A DNA stretch of 64,000 nucleotides from Allolucifera butyrica (GCF_900476375.1 NZ_UPPP01000061.1:62001-126000), one strand, 5' to 3'. Numbered from the stretch's first letter, positions 1-10,663 are shown. The notes: generated by a model from the sequence alone, not told the origin. Made by a program: numbers and translations.

Positions 1-478
1 CCCGCATCGCCTTGGTAACTTTGTGTCTGAGAATCAGGTTCTGCTGCATTTCGGGACGGCGTAAATCAAGGTAGCGATACTTCAGGCGAACGGTTTCATC
101 CACCTCAAGATTGTCTTGAATATAAAAGGGCGGCGTATTCGCACTGTTGAGAATCCGCAGTTCCGTGCAATACACCTCGATTTCTCCCGTCACCATGTTA
201 GGATTGACCGTTGCTGCCGACCGTTGCCGGACTGTTCCCCGCACAGCCAGAACATACTCATTGCGGATAGTTTCGGCTTTTTTAAAGGCCGCTTCATTCG
301 TATCGGGCGAAAATACAACCTGGACGATCCCCGAACGGTCACGAAAATCGACGAAAATAAGTCCCCCATGGTCGCGACGGCGCGCCACCCAGCCGCATAA
401 AACCACTTCCTTGCCGGTGTCCTCTTTAGTTAGAGACGCACAGGAATGCGTACGTTTTAAACCTGCCATTGTATCCAT
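1..478 (-). CDS. aspS: Aspartyl-tRNA synthetase, N-terminal part (runs off window)
   Basis: Only the first ~159 codons are inside the window. The protein starts [17 protein letters not shown] and shows the OB-fold anticodon-binding domain typical of Asp[20 protein letters not shown] near residues 23-40, [15 protein letters not shown] at 43-57, and the linker into the catalytic core, [16 protein letters not shown], near 133-148. The enzyme charges tRNA-Asp in the cytoplasm. Its ATG at 478 lies one base past the hisS stop and uses GGGAG inside the hisS end as ribosome site, so the two synthetases are translationally coupled. The catalytic domain is outside the window, so discriminating versus non-discriminating (tRNA-Asn) type cannot be judged. 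Confidence 0.95.
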   Translation of the reverse strand, partial: MDTMAGLKRTHSCASLTKEDTGKEVVLCGWVARRRDHGGLIFVDFRDRSGIVQVVFSPDTNEAAFKKAETIRNEYVLAVRGTVRQRSAATVNPNMVTGEIEVYCTELRILNSANTPPFYIQDNLEVDETVRLKYRYLDLRRPEMQQNLILRHKVTKAMR

Positions 479-479
479 G

Positions 480-1745
480 TTAAAATTCCACTCCCATATT
501 TAATGTTTTCATAACCTCAGGTAGCGTCATTCGTTGCTGTTCGCCCGTATGCATATCTTTCAACATGACCTGATTGGCGGCTACTTCCTCCTCGCCGATA
601 ATGGCGGCGAACCGGGCCGAAAGTTTATTGGCCTGTTTCATTTGTCCTTTCAGGCTGCGGTTCATAAAGTCCATATCGGCGGTAAATCCGTCTTGACGCA
701 ACCTTGTTAGCAGTTTAAATCCCAGGAGCTGTGCCGGAGTACCCAGAGGGGCAACAAAGACATCCAGTTTTTCCGCCGGTTCCGGCAGCAAATTCTGCTT
801 CTCCAAAGCCAGCATGACCCGTTCCAGACCGATTGCAAAGCCAATGCCGGGAGTCGGTTGTCCACCACATTCCTCTACCAGACCGTCATAACGTCCGCCG
901 CCGCATACCGCACTTTGCGCACCCAACGGGGCATATTGAATTTCAAACGCGGTCTTCGTATAATAATCCAGCCCCCGAACCAGACGGGGATTTAAGCTGT
1001 ATTGGATTTCAGCCGCCGTTAATAATTCTTTTAATTGAGTAAAATGGCCGCTGCACTCTTCACAAAGACAGTCCGTCATTTGCGGTGCGCCGGCGGATAA
1101 TTGGGCGCAGGTCTCATTTTTGCAGTCAAGAATGCGCAGTGGATTCCGTTCAAACCGTGATTGACAGTCTTTACACAAATGGGCTAATTTATCGCGCAAA
1201 AACGCTTGCAGTTTTTGGCGGTATACAGGACGGCACTTGGGGCAGCCTACCGAATTGAGAAAAAGTTTCAGCTCACTTAACCCCAGTTTTTGAAAAAATT
1301 GCATGGCAAGAGTAATAATTTCGGCATCGATAACTGGATCGGCCGCACCGATTGCTTCGACGCCAAACTGATGAAACTGCCGGAACCGTCCTGCCTGCGG
1401 ACGGTCATAACGGAACATAGGTCCCATATAAAACACTTTCAGCGGCGGCTGACCGGCATATAACTTATGCTCTAAATAAGCCCGGACAACAGCTGCCGTA
1501 TTTTCCGGCCGCAAAGTAATACTGCGGCCTCCCCGGTCATTAAAAGTATACATTTCTTTTTCGACAATATCGGTCGTCTCACCAATACCGCGCAAGAAAA
1601 GTTCCGTATGCTCAAATACGGGGGTACGAATTTCCTGGTAAGCATTCATTCTGCATACTTCCCGGGCGGTCTCTTCCACATACCGCCAATACTTACTGCT
1701 GTCCGGCAATATATCCTTTGTCCCGCGCGGTCCCGTTGTTAACAT
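480..1745 (-). CDS. hisS: Histidyl-tRNA synthetase
   Basis: A 421-residue class II synthetase that attaches histidine to tRNA-His. Motif 1 lies in residues ~8-45, motif 2 ([14 protein letters not shown]) at 111-124, the HisRS signature LVRGLDYYT at 255-263 and motif 3 ([11 protein letters not shown]) at 300-310. Between motif 2 and the signature is an insertion with four CxxC-like pairs (CPKC 168-171, CKDC 191-194, and two more by residue 231), a cysteine-rich segment I know from Firmicute HisRS. The ATG at 1745 follows GGAGG contained in the last codons of hemZ. It belongs to a hemZ-hisS-aspS run with gaps of 1-3 bases. Confidence 0.97.
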   Translation of the reverse strand: MLTTGPRGTKDILPDSSKYWRYVEETAREVCRMNAYQEIRTPVFEHTELFLRGIGETTDIVEKEMYTFNDRGGRSITLRPENTAAVVRAYLEHKLYAGQPPLKVFYMGPMFRYDRPQAGRFRQFHQFGVEAIGAADPVIDAEIITLAMQFFQKLGLSELKLFLNSVGCPKCRPVYRQKLQAFLRDKLAHLCKDCQSRFERNPLRILDCKNETCAQLSAGAPQMTDCLCEECSGHFTQLKELLTAAEIQYSLNPRLVRGLDYYTKTAFEIQYAPLGAQSAVCGGGRYDGLVEECGGQPTPGIGFAIGLERVMLALEKQNLLPEPAEKLDVFVAPLGTPAQLLGFKLLTRLRQDGFTADMDFMNRSLKGQMKQANKLSARFAAIIGEEEVAANQVMLKDMHTGEQQRMTLPEVMKTLNMGVEF

Positions 1746-1748
1746 AAT

Positions 1749-3299
1749 TTAAGTTTCCTCCTCCCGGTGTGCAAATAATCTGGTTAACAGTTTGCTGCGT
1801 TCATTAAGATAAGAAGGCAGCCGGTTTATATATGTCAAGACGTCCTTGGCGTTATACCGGCTTTCCAAACGCCAGGTTGACCTGTCTACGGCTTTGGTTG
1901 CAGCGGCCGGACCGATGCCGATTACAGTCTGTCTTTCTTCCATCATCTGAATATTATACAAACATTCGGTTCCCTGTTGACAGTAGCCGATATTTTCCAA
2001 ATTGCCGGTCATGTATTTTTGACGGTACATATAGTAGGGATTCATGCCCAGGGTTGAGGCATAACCGTCAGCAATCGACAGCATCCGGGCGGTCGTTTTT
2101 TCATCAGGCAAATCATACTCGGCAAGGTTGGCCTTCAGCAGGGAACCTTTCTTCAGAGCCAGCGTATGTACTGTAAGATTTTCCGGTCCTAATTGGCTGA
2201 TTTTTTGCATGGTATCTTCCATATCCTGTTCATCTTCACCGGGTAACCCGGCGATTACATCCATGTTGATTACCGGAATGCCGGCTTTTCTAAATTTGCC
2301 AAACACTTTAATTATATCCTCTACGGTATGTCGGCGTCCAATACGATTTAAGGTTTTTTGCTGCATAGTCTGGGGATTTACACTTACTCGTGTTACCCCG
2401 TAACGGCACAGGGCTTCAATGTGGCCATCGTCAATACTGTCGGGTCTTCCTGCTTCCACGGTAAACTCCTTTGTTTCAGCGGTTATTAACCGGGACACCC
2501 GGTCAAGGACACGGGCAAAAGAAGCCGGCGGCAAACTCGTAGGGGTACCACCGCCGATATATACCGTTTCAACCTGCAAGCCATACCGTTCAATCAGTTT
2601 AATTACCGTGTCGATATCCTGTTCCAGTGCATTCAGAAACACAAGCAGCTCTCGCGGATTTTCCGGACGGACATAGGCGGGAAAGGAGCAATACAAGCAG
2701 CGGGACGGACAATAAGGTATGCCTATATAGATGCTGACACAGGCCTTTCCTTCCGCCGGCAATAAAAAAGGACGCTGATAGAGAGCAATTTTTGTGACCA
2801 ATTCCGCCTTGGCCGCGTTCACGGCATAATCAGCCGTCATCTTTTCGGTAATTTGTTGTTTACTGAGCCCTTTGTCCAATAAACGGTGCACGATTTTGGT
2901 CGGGCGGACCCCGCGCAATATACCCCAGGGACCGGGGTCGGTGCCGGTGATTTTTCGCATAATATATAACACATTATGCATAAGCAGCCGTTTCATTTCC
3001 CGGTCGTGCTCACCGGGAACAATGGCTGCCGTTGCCTGCCGGACCACCCTGCCCGGCTTATGGGCGGCACACCGGAAAAATCCTTCCGTAAGCAATGCGA
3101 TTTGCGCATCCTTCTCCGGCAAGATACGGTTACGAATCAGAACCGCATTTTCGGGCAAAAACCCTCCGGGCTGATCAGGGTTCACATCACTCCCTAACGG
3201 ACAGGTTGCCGGAAGCACCTCAAACAACACCATAATCTGGTTTACTGCGCCGGAATAGGCAAGTGCATCACCACATAAAAAATATTGTTCAACCTTCAC
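1749..3299 (-). CDS. hemZ: HemZ-type radical SAM protein (coproporphyrinogen dehydrogenase-like)
   Basis: A 516-residue protein of the HemN/HemZ group. The radical SAM cluster motif CPSRCLYC (CxxxCxxC) is at about residues 197-204, followed by the glycine-rich VYIGGGTPT SAM-binding strand and the HemN-type C-terminal half. The N-terminal ~165 residues, before the radical SAM barrel, are the extension that separates HemZ from HemN/HemW. HemZ is thought to act in oxygen-independent haem synthesis, but biochemical proof is thin and a HemW-like role cannot be excluded. The start is GTG at 3299, overlapping the end of the Fur gene by 11 bases. Confidence 0.88.
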   Translation of the reverse strand: MKVEQYFLCGDALAYSGAVNQIMVLFEVLPATCPLGSDVNPDQPGGFLPENAVLIRNRILPEKDAQIALLTEGFFRCAAHKPGRVVRQATAAIVPGEHDREMKRLLMHNVLYIMRKITGTDPGPWGILRGVRPTKIVHRLLDKGLSKQQITEKMTADYAVNAAKAELVTKIALYQRPFLLPAEGKACVSIYIGIPYCPSRCLYCSFPAYVRPENPRELLVFLNALEQDIDTVIKLIERYGLQVETVYIGGGTPTSLPPASFARVLDRVSRLITAETKEFTVEAGRPDSIDDGHIEALCRYGVTRVSVNPQTMQQKTLNRIGRRHTVEDIIKVFGKFRKAGIPVINMDVIAGLPGEDEQDMEDTMQKISQLGPENLTVHTLALKKGSLLKANLAEYDLPDEKTTARMLSIADGYASTLGMNPYYMYRQKYMTGNLENIGYCQQGTECLYNIQMMEERQTVIGIGPAAATKAVDRSTWRLESRYNAKDVLTYINRLPSYLNERSKLLTRLFAHREEET

Positions 3300-3738
3300 G
3301 TTTCTTTTGGCACTCCTGACAATAGCCGTAAAATTTCACCTGATGGTCGGTAATTGTAAAATTGCTTTTGCGGGCAATTACGGTTTCTAAGGTTTCCAGT
3401 AAATCATCTTCGAATTCTTTCACCAGACCGCAGGCAATGCAAATCAGATGATGATGGTGATGCAGCGTATTGTTTTGGTTCAATTCATAGCGGTTGCAGC
3501 CATCGCCAAATTCCATTTTTTGCAGTATGTCAAGATCACTTAGCAGTTCAAGGGTACGATACACCGTAGCCAGGCCAATATCGGAAGCATGCTGTCGCAA
3601 AATGTCATAAACATCTTCGGCGCTTAAATGCTTGTCCGGATGGTCAACAAAGATTTGTAAAATTGTCTGGCGTTGCGGGGTCAGTTTATATTGGCGCTCC
3701 CGGAATTTTTCCCGCAGGTCGGTCATATTAATGGACAT
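3289..3738 (-). CDS. Fur-family metalloregulator
   Basis: A 149-residue Fur/Zur/PerR family repressor. The winged helix runs from about residue 10 to 80 (LTPQRQTILQIF, then the recognition helix IGLATVYRTLELL). The dimerisation domain has the His-rich metal site HHHHHLICIACG and a second Cys pair CQEC near the C-terminus, giving the two CxxC structural zinc pairs. Which metal or signal it senses cannot be told from sequence alone. I prefer ATG 3738, which has AGGTGA eight bases upstream; an in-frame TTG at 3762 would add eight residues and overlap the gene before it. It sits in the middle of a long metabolic/tRNA operon, without an obvious metal transporter nearby. Confidence 0.9.
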   Translation of the reverse strand: MSINMTDLREKFRERQYKLTPQRQTILQIFVDHPDKHLSAEDVYDILRQHASDIGLATVYRTLELLSDLDILQKMEFGDGCNRYELNQNNTLHHHHHLICIACGLVKEFEDDLLETLETVIARKSNFTITDHQVKFYGYCQECQKKREG

Positions 3739-3745
3739 GGATTGG

Positions 3746-4792
3746 TCACCTACTTTCCCCAAAATACCACAAGTGTCGGATGATTACCCGTAACAAAGCC
3801 ATGACCGGTACAGCCAGCATCATGCCGATAATACCGAAAAACTGCCCGCCGACTAAGAGGCTGATAATAATTAAGACGGGATGCAATTCAATTGTATGCC
3901 CCATAATATTGGGCAAAACAATATGATTTTCCACTTGATGGACAATCAGATAGAAAACAATCACCTTCAAGGCCAGGGCGGGTGATACCAGATAAGCCAA
4001 TAAGATGGCCGGCACCGAACCGATAATGGGACCGATAATCGGTATTGTTTCGGTCAGCATGGCCAAGAGCCCCAACACGAGCGGATAATTGACATCCATC
4101 AGATACATACCCAAAAAGACAATAAAACCAATGACAATGCTGGTCAGTATTTGGCCGCGGATATAACCGCTTACCACAACCCCCATTTCTTCTATCATCA
4201 GCCGCAGCTTATTCTGAAGGTTCGCAGGAAAAACTGCTACAAAATGGTCTTTTAAACTTTGCCAGTCTTTCAAGAAATAGTATGTCAAAACGGGAACGAC
4301 AAGCAATTGAACAATTTGCGAAGCAAAATGCAGGATGGAATCAAAAATACGGCGCAATAGGCCGACCGAGTAAGTGGTGGCGGCGGATAAGGCCTGTTCC
4401 GTCAGCCCCTTTACATTTTCCGGCAGATGCATCATGCTATTGGTATGTTTTTCAATAACCGTGCTGATATTTTGAATTTTTAGCCCTAATGTTGGTAAAT
4501 CGACAACAAACCGGTTAAATTCTTTAATAAAAGGCAAAAACAAAAATGTCAGAACCAGGAGCAGTAAGCAACCGGCCAAAAGAAAGGTTGCCAGGACCGC
4601 CAAAGAACGCGGTAAAATAAATCTGCCGGACCAGGAATGGGGTTTTGACAGAAAAGATACCAGGGGATTTAATAAAAAAGCCGCAATAACCGCCAGAATA
4701 ATTGGCAAATAAATAGATGTAACCTGACTGAGAAGGATTATTCCCAAGCCCGAGATTAGTATTTTCAGCCAAGCTGAAACCGGTTTACTCAC
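3746..4792 (-). CDS. AI-2E family membrane transporter
   Basis: A 348-residue multi-pass inner-membrane protein of the AI-2E exporter family (PerM/TqsA/YtvI type). Hydrophobic segments cover about residues 8-40 and 60-90; a soluble stretch (~90-140) precedes the C-terminal bundle. The family-typical PIIGPIIGSVPAILLAY is near residues 251-267 and a GMMLAVPVMALLR segment is close to the end. Members export quorum-sensing AI-2 or act as sodium/proton antiporters; no substrate can be assigned. The start is GTG at 4792, with GGGTGG upstream. It is cotranscribed with fur and the hydrolase gene. Confidence 0.88.
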   Translation of the reverse strand: MSKPVSAWLKILISGLGIILLSQVTSIYLPIILAVIAAFLLNPLVSFLSKPHSWSGRFILPRSLAVLATFLLAGCLLLLVLTFLFLPFIKEFNRFVVDLPTLGLKIQNISTVIEKHTNSMMHLPENVKGLTEQALSAATTYSVGLLRRIFDSILHFASQIVQLLVVPVLTYYFLKDWQSLKDHFVAVFPANLQNKLRLMIEEMGVVVSGYIRGQILTSIVIGFIVFLGMYLMDVNYPLVLGLLAMLTETIPIIGPIIGSVPAILLAYLVSPALALKVIVFYLIVHQVENHIVLPNIMGHTIELHPVLIIISLLVGGQFFGIIGMMLAVPVMALLRVIIRHLWYFGESR

Positions 4793-4811
4793 CTAAACCG
4801 CCACCCAACCT

Positions 4812-5432
4812 TTACTGAATAAACGGATTATGAGTCCGTTCCCAACCAATTGTCGTTTCCGGGCCGTGCCCGGGCAGTACCTTCATCCCATCGGGCAGAA
4901 CCATTAATTTTTCTTGAATGGCCGTAATCAACTGTTGATAAGAACCACCGGGGAAATCGGTTCTGCCGATTGATTCCGCAAATAAAGTGTCGCCACTGAA
5001 TAACAGATCGTCGCCCTTAAGGCAAATTCCGCCCGGGGTATGCCCGGGTGTATGAAGGACGGTTAGCTCCGTATTGCCGACAGGAATGATATCGCCGTCA
5101 TTGATGAGCCGGTCGGCCGGTTTCAGGACTACTTCCCCGCCGATAAAAGACGATAAATTCTGCTGCGGATTCGTCAGCATGCCCGCATCCCGGGGATGAA
5201 TCAGCACGGCGGCTCCCGTTGCGTTTTGGACTTCTCCGTTGGCCGCAATGTGATCCACATGTCCGTGGGTATTGATAATAAGTTTTACCTGCAGTTTTTG
5301 GCCAGCGAGAATATCGAGAATCTGCGCCGCGTTGCCGCCGGGGTCAATAACCGCCGCCTGCCGGGTTTGCTCACAATAGGCAATATAGCAATTTGTACCC
5401 AGATTGCCCACTTCAAAGCGAATTACCTTCAT
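4812..5432 (-). CDS. Metallo-beta-lactamase-fold hydrolase (glyoxalase II-like)
   Basis: A 206-residue MBL-fold protein beginning MKVIRFEVGNLGTNCY. The binuclear metal site is complete: THGHVDH (HxHxDH) near residue 56-62, HTPGHTPGG near 130, the bridging aspartate in LFSGDTLF and a last histidine in GHGPETT. It resembles short bacterial glyoxalase II-like hydrolases, usually annotated as hydroxyacylglutathione hydrolase although Firmicutes of this type seldom use glutathione. The substrate is therefore unknown. I choose ATG 5432, with GGTGG six bases upstream, over a longer frame starting at 5510 that would overlap dtd. Confidence 0.88.
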   Translation of the reverse strand: MKVIRFEVGNLGTNCYIAYCEQTRQAAVIDPGGNAAQILDILAGQKLQVKLIINTHGHVDHIAANGEVQNATGAAVLIHPRDAGMLTNPQQNLSSFIGGEVVLKPADRLINDGDIIPVGNTELTVLHTPGHTPGGICLKGDDLLFSGDTLFAESIGRTDFPGGSYQQLITAIQEKLMVLPDGMKVLPGHGPETTIGWERTHNPFIQ

Positions 5433-5448
5433 GATATCCACCGTCTTC

Positions 5449-5898
5449 CTAAAAAGCTCGTTTACTGTCAAGAAGTATCGTAACCGGACCATGATTGTCC
5501 AACCGGACAATCATTTCCGTTTGAAATTGCCCACATCCCACATTTATGCCATATTGGCGGCAGGCAGCTAAAAATAGTTCATACAGTTTTTCCGCCATAG
5601 GCGGCGAAGCCGCCGTATCAAAAGCAGGCCTCCGTCCTTTGCGGCAATCGCCGAAAAGGGTAAATTGGGAAACCACCAAAAGTTCTCCCTGTATTTGTAA
5701 CAGCGATAAATTCATTTTTCCCGCCTCATCGGGAAAAATGCGCAAATTTACAATTTTTTCCGCCAAATAGGCTACATCCGCCTCGGTATCCTCTTTACCA
5801 ACGCCCAGGAAAACCGTCAATCCCTTTCCCACCGAAGCAACCGGCCGGTTATCCACTGTCACAGCGGCCAGATCCGTTCTTTGCACTACTGCTCTCAT
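5449..5898 (-). CDS. dtd: D-aminoacyl-tRNA deacylase
   Basis: A 149-residue DTD1-type editing enzyme that hydrolyses D-amino acids (and glycine from tRNA-Ala) off tRNA. Family marks are the SQFTLFGDCRKGRRPAF block around residues 77-93, which carries the catalytic SQFTL motif, and the cross-subunit NHGPVT (the Gly-cis-Pro loop) near 135-140. Length is the family norm. The ATG at 5898 overlaps the rel stop by 4 bases (ATGA-type) and is preceded by GGGAGGTGCC. The pairing of rel and dtd in one operon is common in Firmicutes. Confidence 0.96.
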   Translation of the reverse strand: MRAVVQRTDLAAVTVDNRPVASVGKGLTVFLGVGKEDTEADVAYLAEKIVNLRIFPDEAGKMNLSLLQIQGELLVVSQFTLFGDCRKGRRPAFDTAASPPMAEKLYELFLAACRQYGINVGCGQFQTEMIVRLDNHGPVTILLDSKRAF

Positions 5899-8105
5899 AA
5901 GGCACCTCCCGTACTGGGGGCTGACCGGTGCACGTTGTATACATCTTTTACCCGCCGCATTTTGGTCATAATGTGTTCTAACTGATTCAGATTGCTGATA
6001 TCCAAACTCAAGGTGATCGTCGCCGTCTTGTCTTTATGGACTTTGGCATTGACCGAGCTTACATTGGTTTTACTTTCCGAGGCCACCATCAGGATATCGG
6101 ATAACAAGTTGGGACGGTCGGCGCCCGTCAGTTCAACAACCACCTTATATACATGATCTGTGGCTATATCCCAGTTTACTTCAATCATTCGCTCATATTC
6201 TTCCGGATGGTTTAAAATGTTGGTACAATCGGCCCGGTGAACCGACACGCCCCGGCCGCGGGTAATATAGCCCACGATGACATCACCCGGAACGGGATTG
6301 CAGCAACGGGCCAGACGAACCATAACCCCCGTTTCTCCCTCCACTAAAATCCCATGGCTTCCTTTACTTTTACTGTGTTTTGGCTTCAGTTCCGATAGAA
6401 TTTGCGACAAGTCAGGCGGTGTAGTGCTTTTCAGTTCTTTCTTATAGGCCTCAATGAGTTTGGTCATGACGCCATGCAAGGTAATACCGCCATACCCTAA
6501 CGCAGCCAGTAAATCCTCTTCATTGGTAATATTCAATTTTTTTGCTATTTCAAGCAGCCGGTCTCCTTTTATCAGCTCGCGCCAGTCATAGCCCAGCTTT
6601 TTACTCTCCCGCTCGATCAGTTCCCGCCCTTTACCAATGTTTTCTTCCCGTTTTTCTTTTTTAAACCATTGACGGATTTTATTTTTCGTCTCGGAAGAGC
6701 CGACGATATTCAGCCAGTCCCGGCTGGGACCATTGCCTTGTTTAGCAGTAATAATTTCCACAATGTCGCCGTTGGTCAATTTATACTCCAGCGGAACCAT
6801 CTTGCCGTTAACCCGGGCACCAACGCAGCGATGTCCCACATCGGTATGAATCCGGTAAGCAAAATCAATCGGGATGGATCCGGCCGGCAAATCAATAACA
6901 TCTCCTTTGGGAGTAAAAACAAAAACTTCGTCGGCGAAAACATCCAATTTGAGAGTTTCGATAAATTCGCGAGGGTCCCGCAAATCCTGCTGCCATTCCT
7001 GTAACTGGCGCAGCCACGCTAATTTTTGATCAAATTCTTTGTCGGCCCCTTTTGCCCCTTCTTTATAACGCCAATGGGCGGCAATGCCGAATTCCGAAGT
7101 ATGATGCATTTCCCAGGTACGAATCTGAATTTCCAGCGGCTGCCCCTGAATGCCAATTACGGTTGTATGCAGTGACTGATACATATTGGATTTGGGCATG
7201 GCAATGAAATCCTTAAACCGGCCTGGCAGCGGTTTCCACAAAGTGTGAACAATTCCCAGGGTTCCGTAACAGTCTTTTACGGTATCGACAATAACCCGTA
7301 CGGCGGAAAGGTCATAAATTTCGCTTAAGTCTTTATGGTCTTTCTGCATCTTTTTGTAGATGCTGTAAAAATGTTTCGGTCTGCCCTGGATTTCACTGCG
7401 AATGCCCATACCCGCCAGGCGTTCGGATAAAACCCGGATAGCCTCATTAACAATCGCTTCCCGCTCTTTACGCTTCTGTTTTACCTTTTCTACCAGTTCA
7501 TAATATTTTTCCGGCTCCAAATAGCGAAAAGAAAGGTCTTCCAACTCCCATTTTATATTGGAAATTCCTAACCGGTGCGCCAACGGAGCGAAAATTTCCA
7601 GTGTTTCCCGGGCAATCTCTTTTTGTTTTTGCCGGATCATATATTTTAAGGTCCGCATATTATGCAGACGGTCGGCCAATTTAATCAAAACAACGCGGAT
7701 GTCTTTAGCCATAGCCAGAAACATTTTACGGTAATTTTCCAGTTGCTGCTCTTCTTTGGACTTATATTCAATCCGGTTTAATTTAGTTACGCCGTCCACC
7801 AACATGGCAATTTCCCTGCCAAACTGTTTTTCCAGTTCTTCTAAGGAAATGGGTGTATCCTCGACGACGTCGTGCAACAAAGCGGCACTGATCGTAATTA
7901 TATCGATTTGCAAATCGGCTAATACATTCGCGACACCTAACGGATGCTGAATAAATTCATCACCGGAAACCCGTAATTGACCGCGATGGGCTTTGCTGGC
8001 AACTTCATACGCTTTCATAACCAACTCAATCGGTGCATCTGGCTGATATTTTTTTATTTTTTTTATTATGTCTTCAATTGCATACAAGGTCTCCCCGCTG
8101 CCCAT
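5895..8105 (-). CDS. relA: Bifunctional (p)ppGpp synthetase/hydrolase
   Basis: A 736-residue long RSH enzyme controlling the stringent response. Domains in order: HD hydrolase (H78-D79 in ALLHDVVEDT), nucleotidyltransferase synthetase (~235-345, with the RFKD motif at 296-299 and YQSLHT at 309-314), TGS (~388-450), helical/zinc-finger region with the CC pair in LARCCNPVPGD, and a C-terminal ACT domain (~660-735). The intact HD pair plus RFKD rather than EFDD indicates a bifunctional Rel rather than synthesis-only RelA. I place the start at ATG 8105 (GAGGTGG upstream); the longer frame to 8159 would overlap apt. Confidence 0.96.
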   Translation of the reverse strand: MGSGETLYAIEDIIKKIKKYQPDAPIELVMKAYEVASKAHRGQLRVSGDEFIQHPLGVANVLADLQIDIITISAALLHDVVEDTPISLEELEKQFGREIAMLVDGVTKLNRIEYKSKEEQQLENYRKMFLAMAKDIRVVLIKLADRLHNMRTLKYMIRQKQKEIARETLEIFAPLAHRLGISNIKWELEDLSFRYLEPEKYYELVEKVKQKRKEREAIVNEAIRVLSERLAGMGIRSEIQGRPKHFYSIYKKMQKDHKDLSEIYDLSAVRVIVDTVKDCYGTLGIVHTLWKPLPGRFKDFIAMPKSNMYQSLHTTVIGIQGQPLEIQIRTWEMHHTSEFGIAAHWRYKEGAKGADKEFDQKLAWLRQLQEWQQDLRDPREFIETLKLDVFADEVFVFTPKGDVIDLPAGSIPIDFAYRIHTDVGHRCVGARVNGKMVPLEYKLTNGDIVEIITAKQGNGPSRDWLNIVGSSETKNKIRQWFKKEKREENIGKGRELIERESKKLGYDWRELIKGDRLLEIAKKLNITNEEDLLAALGYGGITLHGVMTKLIEAYKKELKSTTPPDLSQILSELKPKHSKSKGSHGILVEGETGVMVRLARCCNPVPGDVIVGYITRGRGVSVHRADCTNILNHPEEYERMIEVNWDIATDHVYKVVVELTGADRPNLLSDILMVASESKTNVSSVNAKVHKDKTATITLSLDISNLNQLEHIMTKMRRVKDVYNVHRSAPSTGGAL

Positions 8106-8136
8106 ACGCCCACCTCGTTTAATGGCAAATGATCCG

Positions 8137-8649
8137 TCAATATTGAACCAATGATACAACCTTATAATCAGGCAACGTCTGACGCCCGTTTAAATAGGAT
8201 AACTCAATCATAAAAGCCAGGCCGGCAATCACGCCGTCCAGTTCTTCAACCAGTTTTATTGTCGCCCTGGTCGTGCCGCCCGTTGCCAGCAGGTCATCAA
8301 CAATCAACACTCTTTGTCCCGGCTTGATAGCGTCTTTATGGATTTCCAGGGCGTCCTTGCCATATTCCAGGTCATAGCAGAAACGGCTGGTTGGCGCCGG
8401 CAGTTTCCCCGGTTTTCTAACCGGAACAAAACCGGCTCCCAGAGCATAGGCGACCGGAGTGCCGACGACAAAACCCCGTGCTTCGGGTCCAACAACCAGA
8501 TCAATCCTTTCGTTTTTAAACTTTGCTGCCAAATCATCAATTGCTGACCGGAAATTGGCACCATCTTTCAGCAAGGTTGTTATATCTATAAACCGGATAC
8601 CGGGTTCGGGAAAATCGGGAATGACTCTGATTTTTTGTTTATAATCCAT
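8137..8649 (-). CDS. apt: Adenine phosphoribosyltransferase
   Basis: A 170-residue purine-salvage enzyme making AMP from adenine and PRPP. The PRPP-binding loop is [14 protein letters not shown] near residues 113-126 and the family GPEARGF segment lies near 54-60. The chosen start is [17 protein letters not shown] at 8649, preceded by GAGGAGG; a longer frame (8682) lacks a ribosome site and would be buried in recJ. The start overlaps the end of recJ by 11 bases. Apt directly before rel is a conserved Firmicute pair linking purine salvage to (p)ppGpp metabolism. Confidence 0.97.
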   Translation of the reverse strand: MDYKQKIRVIPDFPEPGIRFIDITTLLKDGANFRSAIDDLAAKFKNERIDLVVGPEARGFVVGTPVAYALGAGFVPVRKPGKLPAPTSRFCYDLEYGKDALEIHKDAIKPGQRVLIVDDLLATGGTTRATIKLVEELDGVIAGLAFMIELSYLNGRQTLPDYKVVSLVQY

Positions 8650-10663
8650 AAACATCCTCCTCGAAATGAAACGATTGGACACCTTCCCGGAAAGTTGGCG
8701 ATTGCATCAAGTCTAATTTTTGAACGGGAGCGGGACAGAGAATCATTGCCCGGTTCCCATTGCTAAGATTCATTTGCAATAAACCGATTTCCGCCAGAAT
8801 GCAAAGGCACTTTTCGACTAAAGCCTCACTGATTCTAGTATTATATAGAGTTTGAACTGCCGTTATAATTTGCTGATTGCTGATTACAGTCGGGTTCTGC
8901 CGGCGGGCTGCCGTTTTCACAGTCAGGTAAACCTGACCGACCATATCGCGGTCAGGTGCGCTGGTTTTACATATATCCCGGGCACAAAGCTGAATGTTGC
9001 TTTGGCCTTGCCACTCATTAATTTCCGGAATAAAAGCCAGATTGATTTTTTCATTGAGGCAGAAACCTTCTGCAGCTTCCCCCATATTCCAGGCTACGGC
9101 TTCACCGGCGGTACCGGCTGTCCGTACTTGCAATTTAAGGTGCTTGCCATCCTGGCCGATTTTCCGTATCCCCGCAAGAACAAGATGATTGCAGGCAAAT
9201 ACAGGACCCGGATTTCCCATGCCGTAGGGAGCAAGGCAGGCTAACTGCTCAATAAAAGCATTGTTAATCTCCGGCAATGTAAGCAGAGCGTCAATATGTA
9301 ACACGGGAACATAATCAGCCTCACTGAGTGATTGCTGCGCAATTGCATTTAAACGGTCGTGCAAAGCCTGAATATTAGACGCTTCTACACTGAGTCCGGC
9401 AGCCTGACGATGGCCGCCAAACTGCAGCAGCAGGTCGCGGCACTGTTCTAAAGCAGCGACCATATCGAAAGCCGGAATACTTCGGCAGGAGCCTTTGCCG
9501 ATTCCTTCTTTGCTGCTGATCATGACAACGGGCCGGTAATATTTATCAACCAGCCGGGAAGCAACAATGCCAATGACACCGGGATGCCAATTCTCGCCGG
9601 CAAGGACAATTACTTTTTCTTGCTCCATATCCTGCTTACTTAATAAACTTTCCGCCTGCTGCAAAATTTCTTTTTCGATGGTTTGCCGTTTACCATTTTC
9701 CTCGTTCAAATTGTGGGCCAATTCCAGTGCTTTAGTGGTATTTTCCGTAATCAGCAGTTCAACCCCGACGGCAGCATGCTGCAAACGTCCGGCCGCATTC
9801 AAACGCGGTGCAAGGACAAATCCGATTTTACCGGCATCAAGCTGGTCCGGCCGTAAATCACAAACCGTCAGCAGCGCTTTTAAACCGGTATTGGGCGACG
9901 ATTTTAACTGCTCAATACCCACCCGAACCAGAATCCGGTTTTCCCCGGTCAGCGGCACAATATCCGCTACCGTCCCTAAGGCGACCAAATCAAAATAATC
10001 GGCCAAAATCGCGCCCTGACCATAAAAAAATTGCCACAACGCCTGGCACAATTTGAAAGCGACACCCACTCCGGCTAAATTTTTTTCAGGATAAGGACAA
10101 TCCTTTTGTTTCGGGTTTATCACAGCATAGGCCGGCGGCAATTCCGGCGGCGGTTGATGATGGTCGGTGATAATAATATCCAAACGGCCTGCCACTGCGC
10201 GTACTTCCGCGTTGCCGCTAATGCCGCAGTCAACTGTAATGACCAGTCCGGTCCCTGTTTGCTGCAAATGTTCCAACGCGCCTTCGTTCAATCCGTAACC
10301 TTCGCTTTGGCGCTCGGGTATGTAATATTCAACATTAGCTCCCAGACGGCGAAGTACCTGGTAAAGTAGTGCGCTGGCCGAAATGCCGTCTACATCATAA
10401 TCACCGTAAACGGTAATTTTCTCTTGGCGGGCCATCGCAGCGGCAATTCGCTCAACTGCTTTCCGCACATCTTTTAACTGAAATGGATCCCCTAACTCTT
10501 CCATGCCGGCAAAAAGAAACCGTTTCGCCGCCGGCTCGTCGGCAATGCCGCGATTAATCAGAATTTGTGCAACCACCGGCGAAATCTCCAAGGCAGCGGC
10601 AAGTTTTTTTTGCAATTCGGCCCTGACGGGAGCCAATCGCCATAATTTTTGTAGTCTGGCCAT
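8639..10663 (-). CDS. recJ: Single-stranded-DNA-specific exonuclease RecJ
   Basis: A 674-residue DHH-superfamily 5'-3' ssDNA exonuclease used in recombination and mismatch repair. Motif [14 protein letters not shown] is near residue 79-91, the VDCGIS motif near 142-147, and the DHH motif in IITDHHQPP near 157-165. The DHHA1 domain with its GGHRQAAG motif lies around residues 414-421, followed by an OB fold. The last ~110 residues form an extra C-terminal domain seen in Firmicute RecJ. Start ATG 10663 has GGAGG four bases upstream, and an excellent promoter lies directly before it, so recJ heads the apt-rel-...-aspS unit. Confidence 0.96.
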   Translation of the reverse strand: MARLQKLWRLAPVRAELQKKLAAALEISPVVAQILINRGIADEPAAKRFLFAGMEELGDPFQLKDVRKAVERIAAAMARQEKITVYGDYDVDGISASALLYQVLRRLGANVEYYIPERQSEGYGLNEGALEHLQQTGTGLVITVDCGISGNAEVRAVAGRLDIIITDHHQPPPELPPAYAVINPKQKDCPYPEKNLAGVGVAFKLCQALWQFFYGQGAILADYFDLVALGTVADIVPLTGENRILVRVGIEQLKSSPNTGLKALLTVCDLRPDQLDAGKIGFVLAPRLNAAGRLQHAAVGVELLITENTTKALELAHNLNEENGKRQTIEKEILQQAESLLSKQDMEQEKVIVLAGENWHPGVIGIVASRLVDKYYRPVVMISSKEGIGKGSCRSIPAFDMVAALEQCRDLLLQFGGHRQAAGLSVEASNIQALHDRLNAIAQQSLSEADYVPVLHIDALLTLPEINNAFIEQLACLAPYGMGNPGPVFACNHLVLAGIRKIGQDGKHLKLQVRTAGTAGEAVAWNMGEAAEGFCLNEKINLAFIPEINEWQGQSNIQLCARDICKTSAPDRDMVGQVYLTVKTAARRQNPTVISNQQIITAVQTLYNTRISEALVEKCLCILAEIGLLQMNLSNGNRAMILCPAPVQKLDLMQSPTFREGVQSFHFEEDVYGL

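Noticed and set aside
116-503. Two plus-strand frames over the aspS start region
   Set aside because: Antisense to the clearly coding aspS/hisS; no ribosome site or family match.
9567-9998. 143-codon plus-strand frame opposite recJ
   Set aside because: Shadow frame, Ser/Pro/Thr-rich, without start signals.
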